DNA of 64,000 nt. Source: Leptospira terpstrae serovar Hualin str. LT 11-33 = ATCC 700639 (GTDB lineage Bacteria > Spirochaetota > Leptospiria > Leptospirales > Leptospiraceae). The notes beneath the pieces were generated by a model. The model did not search any database and was not told where the DNA came from. It was given only the letters and a program-made list of their open reading frames with translations. Both the position numbers and the translations under genes were made by a program. The number at the start of each line of letters is the position of its first letter. Positions within the stretch are counted from its first letter, which is position 1. The stretch is from NCBI RefSeq assembly GCF_000332495.1, contig NZ_AOGW02000006.1, forward strand, positions 372,001 to 436,000. Direction: 5' to 3'. Below are positions 47,927-58,522 of this stretch, one piece after another.

Positions 47927-48792
47927 TATTCATGCAACTTACGGTACAAATTTCTTTCAGAAATTCCCAATAACTTTGCTGCCTTTTCTCGATTTCCTTT
48001 AGTAAAAATCAAATTCGCTTTTATAATTTCTTTTTCATAAACTACTAAACTAATTCCTGGTTTTACTTCTAATTCAGACAGTTGGTTCTCAAAAAAATGT
48101 GAAGGAATTTGTTTCCAATGCAATTGTTTGCCCGAGGAAAATCCTACAAGAGCAAAAATCATATCTTTAAGTTCAGAAATATTGGAAGAGAAGGTTTTGT
48201 TTTTGAAAAATACAAAAAACTCTTCTTCAATTCCTGTGATTTTTTTATTTAACTCTGCGTTTGCTTCAGTCATAAACTGAGAAACGAAGAGCGGTAGTTC
48301 TGAGATTCGTTTTTTTAGATTTGGAATTTCAAAACGAAAGGATTTAAGTTGGTCATAAAATTCTGCAAATACATTCTTTTGATTTAGAATTTCGAGTTCA
48401 TCGGAATGAATTTCCCAATACAAATATACTTTAGACTTCTCTTCATATTTTTCTGATTTCCACCATTGTTGCAATTGAAGAACATCTTCTGGTTTTGCCT
48501 TTGTAATTTGATCAATGTAGATTGCGATTTTTTGTTTTGAAGTTTGAATTTTCTCTAAGTATTCGGCAAAAGGAAATGGGTATAAAAAATCTAATCGGAT
48601 GATTGAATTGTCCGTTAGATTTCTTTCTTCCATACTTTTCTGTATCCAATAGCTTTTTCCCACTCCCTTTTCACCAACGATTAACATTGGTAAATTGGAA
48701 TGGGAAGTTTCGATCCATTGGTTGCGAATCTTTTGTATGTCGGATCCACTACAAATCCATTCTGTATTGGATTTACTTCTTTTTGATGACAC
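47905..48792 (-). CDS. AAA+ ATPase with Fis-type helix-turn-helix, reduced enhancer-binding-protein-like
   Basis: A 295-residue protein. The N-terminal Walker A GEKGVGKSYWI is followed by an AAA+-like core with a Walker-B-like IAIYIDQI. The C-terminus is a Fis-type helix-turn-helix: REKAAKLLGISERNLYRKLHEY. This is the layout of sigma-54 activators, but the GAFTGA loop and the R-finger region are not seen and the core is short, so it probably does not remodel sigma-54 polymerase. There is no receiver or sensor domain. It starts 20 bases inside the end of the vWA-like gene. Confidence 0.75.
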   Translation of the reverse strand: MSSKRSKSNTEWICSGSDIQKIRNQWIETSHSNLPMLIVGEKGVGKSYWIQKSMEERNLTDNSIIRLDFLYPFPFAEYLEKIQTSKQKIAIYIDQITKAKPEDVLQLQQWWKSEKYEEKSKVYLYWEIHSDELEILNQKNVFAEFYDQLKSFRFEIPNLKKRISELPLFVSQFMTEANAELNKKITGIEEEFFVFFKNKTFSSNISELKDMIFALVGFSSGKQLHWKQIPSHFFENQLSELEVKPGISLVVYEKEIIKANLIFTKGNREKAAKLLGISERNLYRKLHEYQLEDLS

Positions 48793-50350
48793 TCACTGTC
48801 CCTTGAATGTAGCCATTAAATTCTCTGATTTTATTTGTATCTAAAAACTTTTTAGCTTGGGAAGGTTTTACCATCAATGTTTTTGGATAGGTTGAATTTA
48901 CTTTTAACAAATTTGTTTCTACAGGAGCATTTTTGACTCCCCAAGTTGATAATGGATCAAGAACAAATGTTGTTTGGATTAAATATTCTTTTCCTTTGGT
49001 AACTGCCACATCGTAAGGTAATTGGATCCAAATCGCCTCACCTTTGGATTCCAAAAGAACGGTTTGAAATCTGTCTTTTTCCGATTGGTCCGAATTCGAT
49101 TCTGTGCGTAGTATGTATTCCAAATCTGTTTTGATTTCTTCTTTTTCCAAAACTCGTTTGTCTGAAATCTTTTCATACGCCAGATATAAATTGTAAGGTG
49201 TGATTACATCCACTGCGGCACGAACTAAAGAAGCATCATATTTTTTGCCTTGGTATTGGTTCCAATTAAAAGGCAACTGCAACTCTTCCACAGAAGAATA
49301 AACATTAAATTGATTTAAATATAAATATTCATACCCTTCAGAAGTTCCTATCTTTTGGTATTCTGTAATTCCTACTACACGACTATTGCTTGCTTTACCT
49401 ATCCTTTGGAGTTCTCTAATGGTGCTAAGATCGGAATGGTTAGGGATCAGTATAACGGGTTCAATTTCCATATGACGTAAATCATTTAACGCCATAATGA
49501 TAGAACCAGATTTATCTTTAACACTTGAGGAAAGTAACAAAAATATTTTTCGCGATTCTTTTTTACCAGATGTTACTTTTGATTTTAAACCTTGTAAGGC
49601 GGAAACAACCGATTCAGTTTGATTATTCCCTTGCCATCCAGTCTCTTCCATAAGTTTTTTAATTTCAGAATGTTCTTTTGTTGGAGGAATATTTACAGTT
49701 TTGTCTTTTTTTACAAGTGTAACACCTAAATACAATCCATCTTGATCATACAGTGAAGATAAGCTCTTAAGTACGTCTTTTTTGTAATAAGCATACGAAG
49801 AGTGGATGTCTATAAAGAGTGAAATTTCATAATTTGGCGCAATTTTATTTTTCTTTTCGTAATAACGCGGAGGCAAAAAACGAAAACTCTTATCGTTATG
49901 TTTTTCATATGCTAAGATAAAATTGGATATGAGTTTGGATTGAATTGTTTGTCTTGATTGATTTTTACAATTGAAGATTACAGTTTTTACTAGGATAGGA
50001 TTTCCAAAATCAATTTGGTCCTGAACTACAAAATGCGAGTCCCACTCCGTACAATAGGAATATAAGTCTTGGTCCTTTAGATCAGCCTCTTCATTCCAGT
50101 CTGTCTCATTTAAATAATTTTCTATCAATTTAGGATCTGTAATTTCTGTAAAAAAATTTCGTTTCAAATAATGTCGCGAAAGACGGGACAATTCGAATCC
50201 TGCCTCACGTCTCGATCCAAGAACCGGAGGAACTTCTCCAGAAATGTAAGCAGGTAGGATAGAAATTTCTTTCCCTAAAATAAATTCGGGAAAGAACGCA
50301 ATAAATATCAAAATCATTACATAGGGAATTCGGAAGGCTCGGAGAGACAT
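48773..50350 (-). CDS. Exported protein with von Willebrand A-like domain
   Basis: A 525-residue exported protein: signal peptide (IPYVMILIFIAFFPEFILG), then an unknown region, then residues about 175-350 resembling a vWA domain: ISLFIDIHSSYAYYKKDVL matches the DxSxS metal site in degenerate form (D-x-H-S-S), and IFLLLSSSVKDK and MEIEPVILIPN match later strands. The C-terminus is beta-rich. vWA domains bind partners through a metal; here the Asp is kept but one Ser position is His. It precedes the Fis/AAA+ gene with a 20-base overlap, so a sensor-regulator relation is possible but not shown. Confidence 0.6.
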   Translation of the reverse strand: MSLRAFRIPYVMILIFIAFFPEFILGKEISILPAYISGEVPPVLGSRREAGFELSRLSRHYLKRNFFTEITDPKLIENYLNETDWNEEADLKDQDLYSYCTEWDSHFVVQDQIDFGNPILVKTVIFNCKNQSRQTIQSKLISNFILAYEKHNDKSFRFLPPRYYEKKNKIAPNYEISLFIDIHSSYAYYKKDVLKSLSSLYDQDGLYLGVTLVKKDKTVNIPPTKEHSEIKKLMEETGWQGNNQTESVVSALQGLKSKVTSGKKESRKIFLLLSSSVKDKSGSIIMALNDLRHMEIEPVILIPNHSDLSTIRELQRIGKASNSRVVGITEYQKIGTSEGYEYLYLNQFNVYSSVEELQLPFNWNQYQGKKYDASLVRAAVDVITPYNLYLAYEKISDKRVLEKEEIKTDLEYILRTESNSDQSEKDRFQTVLLESKGEAIWIQLPYDVAVTKGKEYLIQTTFVLDPLSTWGVKNAPVETNLLKVNSTYPKTLMVKPSQAKKFLDTNKIREFNGYIQGTVSVIKKK

Positions 50351-50426
50351 AAAATTAGAATCGGTCTATTGTGGGAAAATGTAAATCTTTATCCTACGGT
50401 CATCATTCGTTTTCTTTGAGAAAAGA

Positions 50427-50469
50427 TTGACAAGGTCTTTTTATAGGATCAAATTCTTCGGAAAAGGAG
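50427..50469 (+). promoter_or_regulatory. Promoter and ribosome site of lipL21
   Basis: A perfect -35 TTGACA (50427-50432), a 16-base spacer and TCAAAT (50449-50454, four of six matches to a -10 box), followed by a strong AGGAG (50465-50469) ten bases before the ATG at 50480. This fits a highly expressed outer-membrane lipoprotein. The -10 is my choice among weaker alternatives. Confidence 0.6.
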
Positions 50470-50479
50470 TAGATTCTTT

Positions 50480-51061
50480 ATGAAGAAATCGCTTATCGTA
50501 TGTGCCTCTCTAATCGCATTTGTTGTATCTTGCGGATCCAATGATGGAGGCAGAAGAGACGCTACGACCGTAGGTAAAAATGGTTGGATTTTTGAAGGTT
50601 GGGCTTGTGCACCTGATGCCGCTGCTGCTAAACGTGGTGAAAGCCCTGCTGAGTATTGCAAAGGGAAAGAGAAAGAATACGATTATCTTTACATGAAATT
50701 TTCTGCACGTGCTTCTGACAAAGCAATCAAAGCTAACTCAGTGGCAATGAAACAATCCACTTGCCGTGAAGCAGCTCGTCTCCAAGTTGCTGGTGATGGT
50801 TTGAAAAAAATCTTGGGTGAATACTTAGAACAAGCATCTGGTGTATCTGATGGTCAATCCACAGGTTCCGTGATTGTTTCTGAATCTAAGGGAATCATCA
50901 AAGGTGTTGGGGTTTATGACTGCTGCTCACTTAACAATGAAACAGGAATTTGCGCAAATGTTGGCGAACCTGAAACTTGGGAAGAATGTCAGTGTGTTGG
51001 ATACTTGCGTTATGCGGGTGGACAAAAAGCTCTTGAAGCTAAGGCAACTGCTGCTCAGTAA
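50480..51061 (+). CDS. lipL21: LipL21-family outer-membrane lipoprotein
   Basis: A 193-residue lipoprotein with signal MKKSLIVCASLIAFVVSC (Cys18). The mature sequence follows the pathogen LipL21 closely: DATTVGKNGWIFEGW, YDYLYMKFSARAS, STCREAARLQVAGDGLKKILGE, ASGVSDGQSTGSVIVSESKG, IIKGVGVYDC, WEECQCVGYLRYAGGQKAL. LipL21 is an abundant leptospiral surface lipoprotein that in pathogens binds peptidoglycan and inhibits myeloperoxidase. This copy differs in the N-terminal loop (CAPDAAAAKRGESPAEYCKG, with extra Cys), so any immune role should not be assumed. It has its own promoter and terminator. This is the best taxonomic marker in the window. Confidence 0.9.
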   Translation: MKKSLIVCASLIAFVVSCGSNDGGRRDATTVGKNGWIFEGWACAPDAAAAKRGESPAEYCKGKEKEYDYLYMKFSARASDKAIKANSVAMKQSTCREAARLQVAGDGLKKILGEYLEQASGVSDGQSTGSVIVSESKGIIKGVGVYDCCSLNNETGICANVGEPETWEECQCVGYLRYAGGQKALEAKATAAQ

Positions 51062-51089
51062 TCTGACTGTAGCCACTTAAAGTTTCAAA

Positions 51090-51118
51090 AAGGCCTCCTC
51101 TTTGGGAGGCTTTTTTTT
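51090..51118 (+). terminator. Rho-independent terminator of lipL21
   Basis: GCCTCC (51093-51098) pairs with GGAGGC (51105-51110), with a six-base loop, then eight T (51111-51118). It may also serve the convergent pilZ gene. Confidence 0.93.
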
Positions 51119-51132
51119 ACCCTAACCTAAGT

Positions 51133-51516
51133 TTACTTTTTAGCTTTAGGGTCAAAATAGTGTTTGTGAATGAATTCTTGAACAACCTTATGTTCTGCTG
51201 CTGCCAAAGGTTTGAAAATGACTGAAGTGGTTTTTCCAGCGGTTCGATGAACTGTTCCAACAATCTCTAGCGGATTTTGATGGAGAGAAAATTGAACTTT
51301 CACTTGGTCCCCTTCATAAAATATGGCAGTTGTTTGAAAGGCCAATCCTCCCGTTCCTAAATCGGAAAGATGTCCTGTCACCGGTGTATTTTTTGATTTA
51401 ACCAGTTCTACAGTGCAAGGTACGTCTAACTTCACTCTTGCATCTTTACGTTTTTGTTTTACTCCGCCATACTTACTGTAACTATCAGAAAATATTGACT
51501 GTTTTGAATCGGCCAT
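51133..51516 (-). CDS. PilZ-domain protein
   Basis: A 127-residue protein with a single PilZ domain, which binds cyclic-di-GMP in many bacteria. The RxxxR motif is present (RKDAR near residue 24). The second motif reads SDLGTGG in place of DxSxxG: the Asp and Gly are kept, the Ser is Gly. Binding may be weakened. GAGGAAG precedes the ATG. It is 11 bases downstream of dus and the last gene of the gyrase operon, an unusual place. The EAL-like protein at 8.9 kb is a second c-di-GMP-related gene in the window. Confidence 0.88.
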   Translation of the reverse strand: MADSKQSIFSDSYSKYGGVKQKRKDARVKLDVPCTVELVKSKNTPVTGHLSDLGTGGLAFQTTAIFYEGDQVKVQFSLHQNPLEIVGTVHRTAGKTTSVIFKPLAAAEHKVVQEFIHKHYFDPKAKK

Positions 51517-51527
51517 TTTAACTTCCT

Positions 51528-52541
51528 CTACACGAGACTCACAAACGTTTCACAGTTTATATTCTCGTTATTTATTTCGCTTGTTTCCAAGAATCTAGAA
51601 TCCATAGAAACAGATTCCAATCTATCTTTAAATTGATTTACATTTGTTATTTGCAATAACTCTCGTTTGCTTTCATCGGGAAAACCTGTATTTTCTATAT
51701 ACCGAATAAAGTGTTTCCGAAAGAGAATCAAAGCATAATCATCTTCCGAAGGATAAAAATTTAACATCAAATCCAAATGTTCTAAAATCACATCTTTTAT
51801 TTCTAACCAAGTTTTGTTTTCTTTTTTTACATCGGAAAAGATCCAAGGGTTTCCAATGGCTTTGCGTCCTATAAGAACCAAATCAACACCAAACTTTTTT
51901 TTCTTCTCTAAAGCTTCCTGAAAAGTTGCAACATCTCCATTTCCAAATATAGGTACAGTCGCTTTGGATTTAATTTCGCCAATAGCATTCCAATCAGCAG
52001 ATCCTGAATAGGCCATAGCTTTCGTTCTGCCGTGAACTGAAATCGCTGAGACCCCAGCTCCTTCTAATACTTTGACTGTTTCTAAATAATTTAGAGATTG
52101 TGAATCCCAACCAAGGCGAATCTTTGCTGTCACAGGAAGTCCCGTTTTTTTGCGAATTCCTTCAATCATGGCACCTGCCAATCGGACATTTCGTAAAAGC
52201 CCTGCCCCTGAACCATGATGAGAGACTTTTGCCACGGAACATCCCATATTGAGATCTATCACGTCAGGTTTTTTGGAAGCAGCAATTTCTGAAGCGTTAA
52301 CGACCGTTTCTAGATCAGAGCCAAATATTTGAAAAAAGATGGGTCGTTCTGTTTCTAAATAACGAAACATATCAAGGGATTTTACATTTCCCAGTAACAA
52401 TTGTTCTGTGGAAACAAATTCAGTATAAGCAAAGGCAGAACCAAAACGTCTTGTAATTTGCCTGTAAGGACTGTCTGAAATACCAGCCATCGGAGAAAGA
52501 ACAACGTCACCTTTGATTGTTACATTCCCGAAGGTAATCAT
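51528..52541 (-). CDS. dus: tRNA-dihydrouridine synthase
   Basis: FMN-dependent Dus-family enzyme of 337 residues that reduces uridines in tRNA. Seen: LSPMAGISDSPYRQI, IDLNMGCSVAKVSHHGSGAGLL, AKIRLGWD, VHGRTKAMAYSG and FGNGDV. The usual GCP after the active-site strand is GCS, so a proline is missing but the Cys is kept. The C-terminal 100 residues form the helical tRNA-binding domain. Subfamily is not clear. It starts 13 bases after the gyrA stop and leads into pilZ. Confidence 0.9.
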   Translation of the reverse strand: MITFGNVTIKGDVVLSPMAGISDSPYRQITRRFGSAFAYTEFVSTEQLLLGNVKSLDMFRYLETERPIFFQIFGSDLETVVNASEIAASKKPDVIDLNMGCSVAKVSHHGSGAGLLRNVRLAGAMIEGIRKKTGLPVTAKIRLGWDSQSLNYLETVKVLEGAGVSAISVHGRTKAMAYSGSADWNAIGEIKSKATVPIFGNGDVATFQEALEKKKKFGVDLVLIGRKAIGNPWIFSDVKKENKTWLEIKDVILEHLDLMLNFYPSEDDYALILFRKHFIRYIENTGFPDESKRELLQITNVNQFKDRLESVSMDSRFLETSEINNENINCETFVSLV

Positions 52542-52554
52542 ACGAACTCTTTAT

Positions 52555-55080
52555 CTATTCAGGCTCAGTTTCCGAATCTCTGACTACGGCAAAGTCTTTT
52601 ACAAAGTCTTCATCTTTGGTATTCACAACTTTGACTCCCATCGCAGAACGTCCCACCATAGAAATGGTTTTTACTTCCACACGAATGGCCATACCCGATT
52701 GGGTAATGACAAGAAGTTCATCGTCCTCTTTCACAGTAGCGATACCTACAGACCTTCCGTTTTTCTCACCAATCTTAAAGTAGGTCATCCCTTTACCACC
52801 ACGACCTTTTGTTGAGAATTCTTCAAAATCCGTTCGTTTGCCAAAGCCATTTTCTGAAATGCAGAATAAGGTAGTCTCTGGTTCTACTTTGGTAATCCCT
52901 GCAATCGCATCATCATCTTCTAACTTCATTGCTGTGACACCGGAAGCCGTTCTACCTTGTGACCTAAGCTCATTCAAATTCATTCGAATCGCTAAACCAT
53001 TTTTACTTCCAATAAAAACATCGTAATTATTTGGATTGGCAATTACATCGATCAGCTCATCTCCATCACGAAGGCCAATGGCAATGATTCCTGATTTTTT
53101 AGTATTGGTGAATTCATCCAGTTGGATTTTTTTCACAAATCCTTCTCTCGTTACCATAAGTAGATAGGATTCATCAAAGTTTCTAAACGTAAATAATGAG
53201 GTAATGATTTCATCATCATTCAAATTGATCACAGCTTTGAGGGACTTTCCGCGAGCTTCTTTTGAACCAATAGGAAGTTCATACACTTTCATGAGGAATG
53301 CTCGGCCTTTGTTTGAGAAGAGCATCAAGTTATCATGAGTCATGGCACTACTTAGTTTTTTAACAAAGTCTTCTCTTTTCGTAGAGATTCCTTGTACACC
53401 CTTTCCACCGCGTTTTTGGCGTCGGAAGGTATCCATAGGAAGACGTTTGATAAACATATCTTCAGAAAGTTGAACCACCACTTCCTCATCTGCAATTAAG
53501 TCCTCTGCATTGAAGGTGGATGATTCCAAAGACTCGAGACTAATTTCTGTAGAACGAGTATTTCCAAACGATTGTGCCACTTTTCCCAGTTCATCACAGA
53601 TAATGGATTTCACTCGTTCTGGTTTGGCTAAAATGTCTTCTAAGTCAGCGATAAGAAGTCTCACTTGTTCCAATTCTTCAATGATCTTTTGTACTTCGAG
53701 AGAAGTAAGTCGTTGCAAACGCATTTCCAAAATAGCATCCGCTTGTAACTCAGAGAGTGCAAACGTTGCCATGAGTGAACCTTGTGCTTCTCTCGCATCT
53801 TTCGAGGCACGAATGATTCGAATCACTTCATCGATGTTATCGAGTGCAATCCTTAGTCCTTCTAAAATGTGGGCTCTTTTTTGCGCTTTATCTAAATCAA
53901 ATTCCGTTCGTTTGATAACGACTTCATTTCTATGATTGGCATAGGATTTTAGAATTTCTTTAAGAGAAAAGATTTTTGGACGGTTGTCCAAAATTGCAAG
54001 CATTGTGATTCCATAACTCACTTGCAGTTGTGTTAGTTTGAATAACTGATTGAGGATTACTTGCGCATTCGCATCTTTTTTGATGTGAATCTCTACTCGA
54101 ATTCCCTTTCTATCAGATAGATCCAAAATTTCAGAAATCCCTTCGATGATTTTCTCATTTACCAAGTCCCCGATTTTTTCGAGTAAGTTCTTTTTGTTTA
54201 CTTGGTAAGGAATTTCATTAATTACAATGATCTCACGACCTTTGTTGTTTTCAATGATGTCGACTTTGGAACGAATCCGAATGGATCCCTTTCCTGTGGC
54301 ATAGGCTTGGTAGAGGCCTTCTCCCCCAATGATAGTTCCCCCGGTAGGAAAGTCAGGTCCTGGAAGGATTTTCATCAGTTCAGGAAGTGTGATATCAGGA
54401 TTTTGAATGAGTGCAATGACTGCATTTACCGACTCTTTCAGGTTATGCGGTGGAATGTTTGTTGCCATACCCACGGCAATTCCCGTAGATCCATTTACTA
54501 AAATATTAGGAAAATTTGCTGGTAATACATCCGGTTGTTGTCTCGTATCATCAAAGTTTGGCGAAAAACTGACTGTATTTTTTTCTATATCTTTTAGAAG
54601 TTCTTCGGCAAGTTTTGTGAGCCTAGCTTCTGTATATCGATAAGCCGCTGCATTGTCCCCGTCGACAGATCCAAAGTTTCCTTGGCCATCGATTAAAGTT
54701 TCACGCATTGAAAATGTTTGAGCCATACGAACCATAGTTTCGTAAACAGCAGAGTCACCGTGCGGGTGATAGTTACCAATCACTTCCCCAACAATTTTCG
54801 CTGACTTTACATAAGGTCGATCGGATCTCCAAGCTCTTTCATTCATCGCATGAAGAACACGCCGATGAACAGGCTTTAATCCATCCCGCACATCGGGAAG
54901 AGCACGACCCACAATTACGCTCATCGCATAATCTAAGTAAGCTTCCTTCATTTGGTCTTCGATTTCTACCGGAATGACCCGTACACCAGCTCTAAGGGCA
55001 CCGGCTACGTCTGGTCTACCGGAAAGGTTCAGTGCTAAGGTTTTGTTTGATTCGTTTTCTTGGCCGTTTTGTTCGGTCAT
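52555..55080 (-). CDS. gyrA: DNA gyrase subunit A
   Basis: Type II topoisomerase subunit of 841 residues. The catalytic Tyr lies in AAAYRYTEARL near residue 130. The quinolone region HPHGDSAVYETMVRMAQTFS keeps the Ser that is mutated in resistance; Asp87 of E. coli is Glu here, a common natural state. The C-terminal pinwheel holds the GyrA-box as RQKRGGKGVQG (Lys for one Arg) and repeated blades. It wraps DNA and makes the double-strand break for negative supercoiling with GyrB. It lies 19 bases after gyrB. Confidence 0.97.
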   Translation of the reverse strand: MTEQNGQENESNKTLALNLSGRPDVAGALRAGVRVIPVEIEDQMKEAYLDYAMSVIVGRALPDVRDGLKPVHRRVLHAMNERAWRSDRPYVKSAKIVGEVIGNYHPHGDSAVYETMVRMAQTFSMRETLIDGQGNFGSVDGDNAAAYRYTEARLTKLAEELLKDIEKNTVSFSPNFDDTRQQPDVLPANFPNILVNGSTGIAVGMATNIPPHNLKESVNAVIALIQNPDITLPELMKILPGPDFPTGGTIIGGEGLYQAYATGKGSIRIRSKVDIIENNKGREIIVINEIPYQVNKKNLLEKIGDLVNEKIIEGISEILDLSDRKGIRVEIHIKKDANAQVILNQLFKLTQLQVSYGITMLAILDNRPKIFSLKEILKSYANHRNEVVIKRTEFDLDKAQKRAHILEGLRIALDNIDEVIRIIRASKDAREAQGSLMATFALSELQADAILEMRLQRLTSLEVQKIIEELEQVRLLIADLEDILAKPERVKSIICDELGKVAQSFGNTRSTEISLESLESSTFNAEDLIADEEVVVQLSEDMFIKRLPMDTFRRQKRGGKGVQGISTKREDFVKKLSSAMTHDNLMLFSNKGRAFLMKVYELPIGSKEARGKSLKAVINLNDDEIITSLFTFRNFDESYLLMVTREGFVKKIQLDEFTNTKKSGIIAIGLRDGDELIDVIANPNNYDVFIGSKNGLAIRMNLNELRSQGRTASGVTAMKLEDDDAIAGITKVEPETTLFCISENGFGKRTDFEEFSTKGRGGKGMTYFKIGEKNGRSVGIATVKEDDELLVITQSGMAIRVEVKTISMVGRSAMGVKVVNTKDEDFVKDFAVVRDSETEPE

Positions 55081-55099
55081 TTTTCTATCCTAATTCCGA

Positions 55100-57049
<1,950 letters not shown>

Positions 57050-57098
57050 CTAGAAAGACCTTCGAACGGCAAGTGAAATCGGGGAGATTTGGGTGGCT

Positions 57099-57422
57099 TT
57101 AAGTCCTAGGATTTTGGAATTCGTTTCCCGTTTTAAAGTGGATTTTTTCCAATAAAACCGGGTTCGTAATTGAGTTCACTTTGGAGAGAAGTTCGGTCTT
57201 TTGGAACTCCAATTCCTGGGATATCATGGAGTGACGACAAACAACTGTGAGTTTTTTACCTTCAATGGTTTTGGGAAAACTCTGTTTGCCAAAATACTCG
57301 CCCACGATTTCATTCCATTGCAATCGGAGTTTTTTCAAGATTTGGTCACGAAAGACAGCTTCTCTGTCCATACCGAGTTTTTCCAAACTTTGGAAGAGTT
57401 CTGAGAGTTCCACTTTCTTCAT
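57099..57422 (-). CDS. dciA: DUF721/DciA-like protein
   Basis: A 107-residue protein of the DUF721 (DciA) family: LGMDREAVFRDQILKKLRLQWNEIVGEYFGKQSFPKTIEGKKLTV, then VVCRHSMISQELEFQK. DciA interacts with the replicative helicase DnaB and helps load it in bacteria that lack DnaC/DnaI; its place here between recF and gyrB is the conserved one. The ATG overlaps the recF stop by four bases. Confidence 0.85.
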   Translation of the reverse strand: MKKVELSELFQSLEKLGMDREAVFRDQILKKLRLQWNEIVGEYFGKQSFPKTIEGKKLTVVCRHSMISQELEFQKTELLSKVNSITNPVLLEKIHFKTGNEFQNPRT

Positions 57423-58522
57423 TTTGGCGAATACACCTTCACTTTACCAGCTTCCACTTGGTAAATTTCTTTATCGAGAGTTAGGTTCCCAACATACTCA
57501 TTGATTCCTTCCAAATCTGTAGTCGTAAAAAATGCCTGTCCACATTCCGAAATCAAATTCACGAAGTATTCTCGTCGTTTGACATCGAGTTCCCGAATGA
57601 TGTCATCAATCAGTAGAACGGGAGCTTCTCCTGTCGTATCTCGGATCATTTGGAAACAGGCAGTTTTTAGAGCAATCACAGCACTTCGTTTTTGTCCTTG
57701 GGATCCAAACCCACTTAGGTCTTTGTCATCAAAACCAATGGGAAGTGTGTCTCTATGATTCCCACAACTCGTGTAACCGATGGCTCTGTCTTTTCTTAGA
57801 TTATCAATTAACTTCTGTCTATGTTCTTCTTTGGAAGATAGGTTTGGTTTGTAGGTCAAAAAGAAAGGGTCTTTTCCAGAACTTAACTGCTGTAAATTTT
57901 TATGAAAGTATCCAGAAAGGCTTTCGATCGTATTCGTTCTAATTTCACGAATTTCTGCATCATGTTCAATGATAGGTTCATCCCAAATTCCAATTTCACG
58001 ATCAGTTGAATTTTCTTTCTTTAAGGCGGCATTGCGCTGTTTCACTAACCTATCGTATTCTATGAGTTGTTTCAAATAGTAACGATTTGTAGAAGAGATA
58101 AAGGCATCTAAAAATCTTCTTCTTTCCACATTCCCATCTTCAATGATCAGAATGTCTGGTGGACTCATGACTATGGAGCGAAAGTATCCCACATAATCAG
58201 AGATCTTCTTAAATTCTTCTCCATTCACTTTGAGTTTTTTTCGTTTGGAATAGGAATGTTCAATTCCATATTCAAATAGATATTCATTTCCTTCTGACTC
58301 AAATTCTGCCCGAATGAAAGTGTCTGAAGTATCCCAACGCAGCAGTTGGTTTTGGTCTGATTCTCGAAAACTTTTTAAGTATGAAAGTAGAGAGATGGAT
58401 TCGAGAAGGTTTGTCTTACCTTCTCCATTGTTTCCAATAAAAAAGATAAGACGAGATTGAAAAGTAAGGGCTGTTTCTTCGTGATTACGAAAGTTCTTTA
58501 TGTAGATCTTTTTTAGAAACAT
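57419..58522 (-). CDS. recF: DNA replication and repair protein RecF
   Basis: SMC-like ATPase of 367 residues. Walker A IGNNGEGKTNLLESI is near residue 30, the signature GSQGQKRSAVIALK near 275 and Walker B VLLIDDIIRELD near 300. RecF loads RecA at single-strand gaps with RecO and RecR. Its ATG overlaps the dnaN stop (TAATG) and its stop overlaps dciA, so translation is coupled along the operon. Confidence 0.96.
   Translation of the reverse strand: MFLKKIYIKNFRNHEETALTFQSRLIFFIGNNGEGKTNLLESISLLSYLKSFRESDQNQLLRWDTSDTFIRAEFESEGNEYLFEYGIEHSYSKRKKLKVNGEEFKKISDYVGYFRSIVMSPPDILIIEDGNVERRRFLDAFISSTNRYYLKQLIEYDRLVKQRNAALKKENSTDREIGIWDEPIIEHDAEIREIRTNTIESLSGYFHKNLQQLSSGKDPFFLTYKPNLSSKEEHRQKLIDNLRKDRAIGYTSCGNHRDTLPIGFDDKDLSGFGSQGQKRSAVIALKTACFQMIRDTTGEAPVLLIDDIIRELDVKRREYFVNLISECGQAFFTTTDLEGINEYVGNLTLDKEIYQVEAGKVKVYSPK

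Noticed and set aside
47905..48792. A standard sigma-54 activator
   Set aside because: The GAFTGA loop was not found and the core is too short, so I call it only enhancer-binding-like.
53510..53935. A 141-residue plus-strand frame
   Set aside because: Antisense to gyrA coiled-coil and tower region; no start signal and Ser-rich shadow composition.
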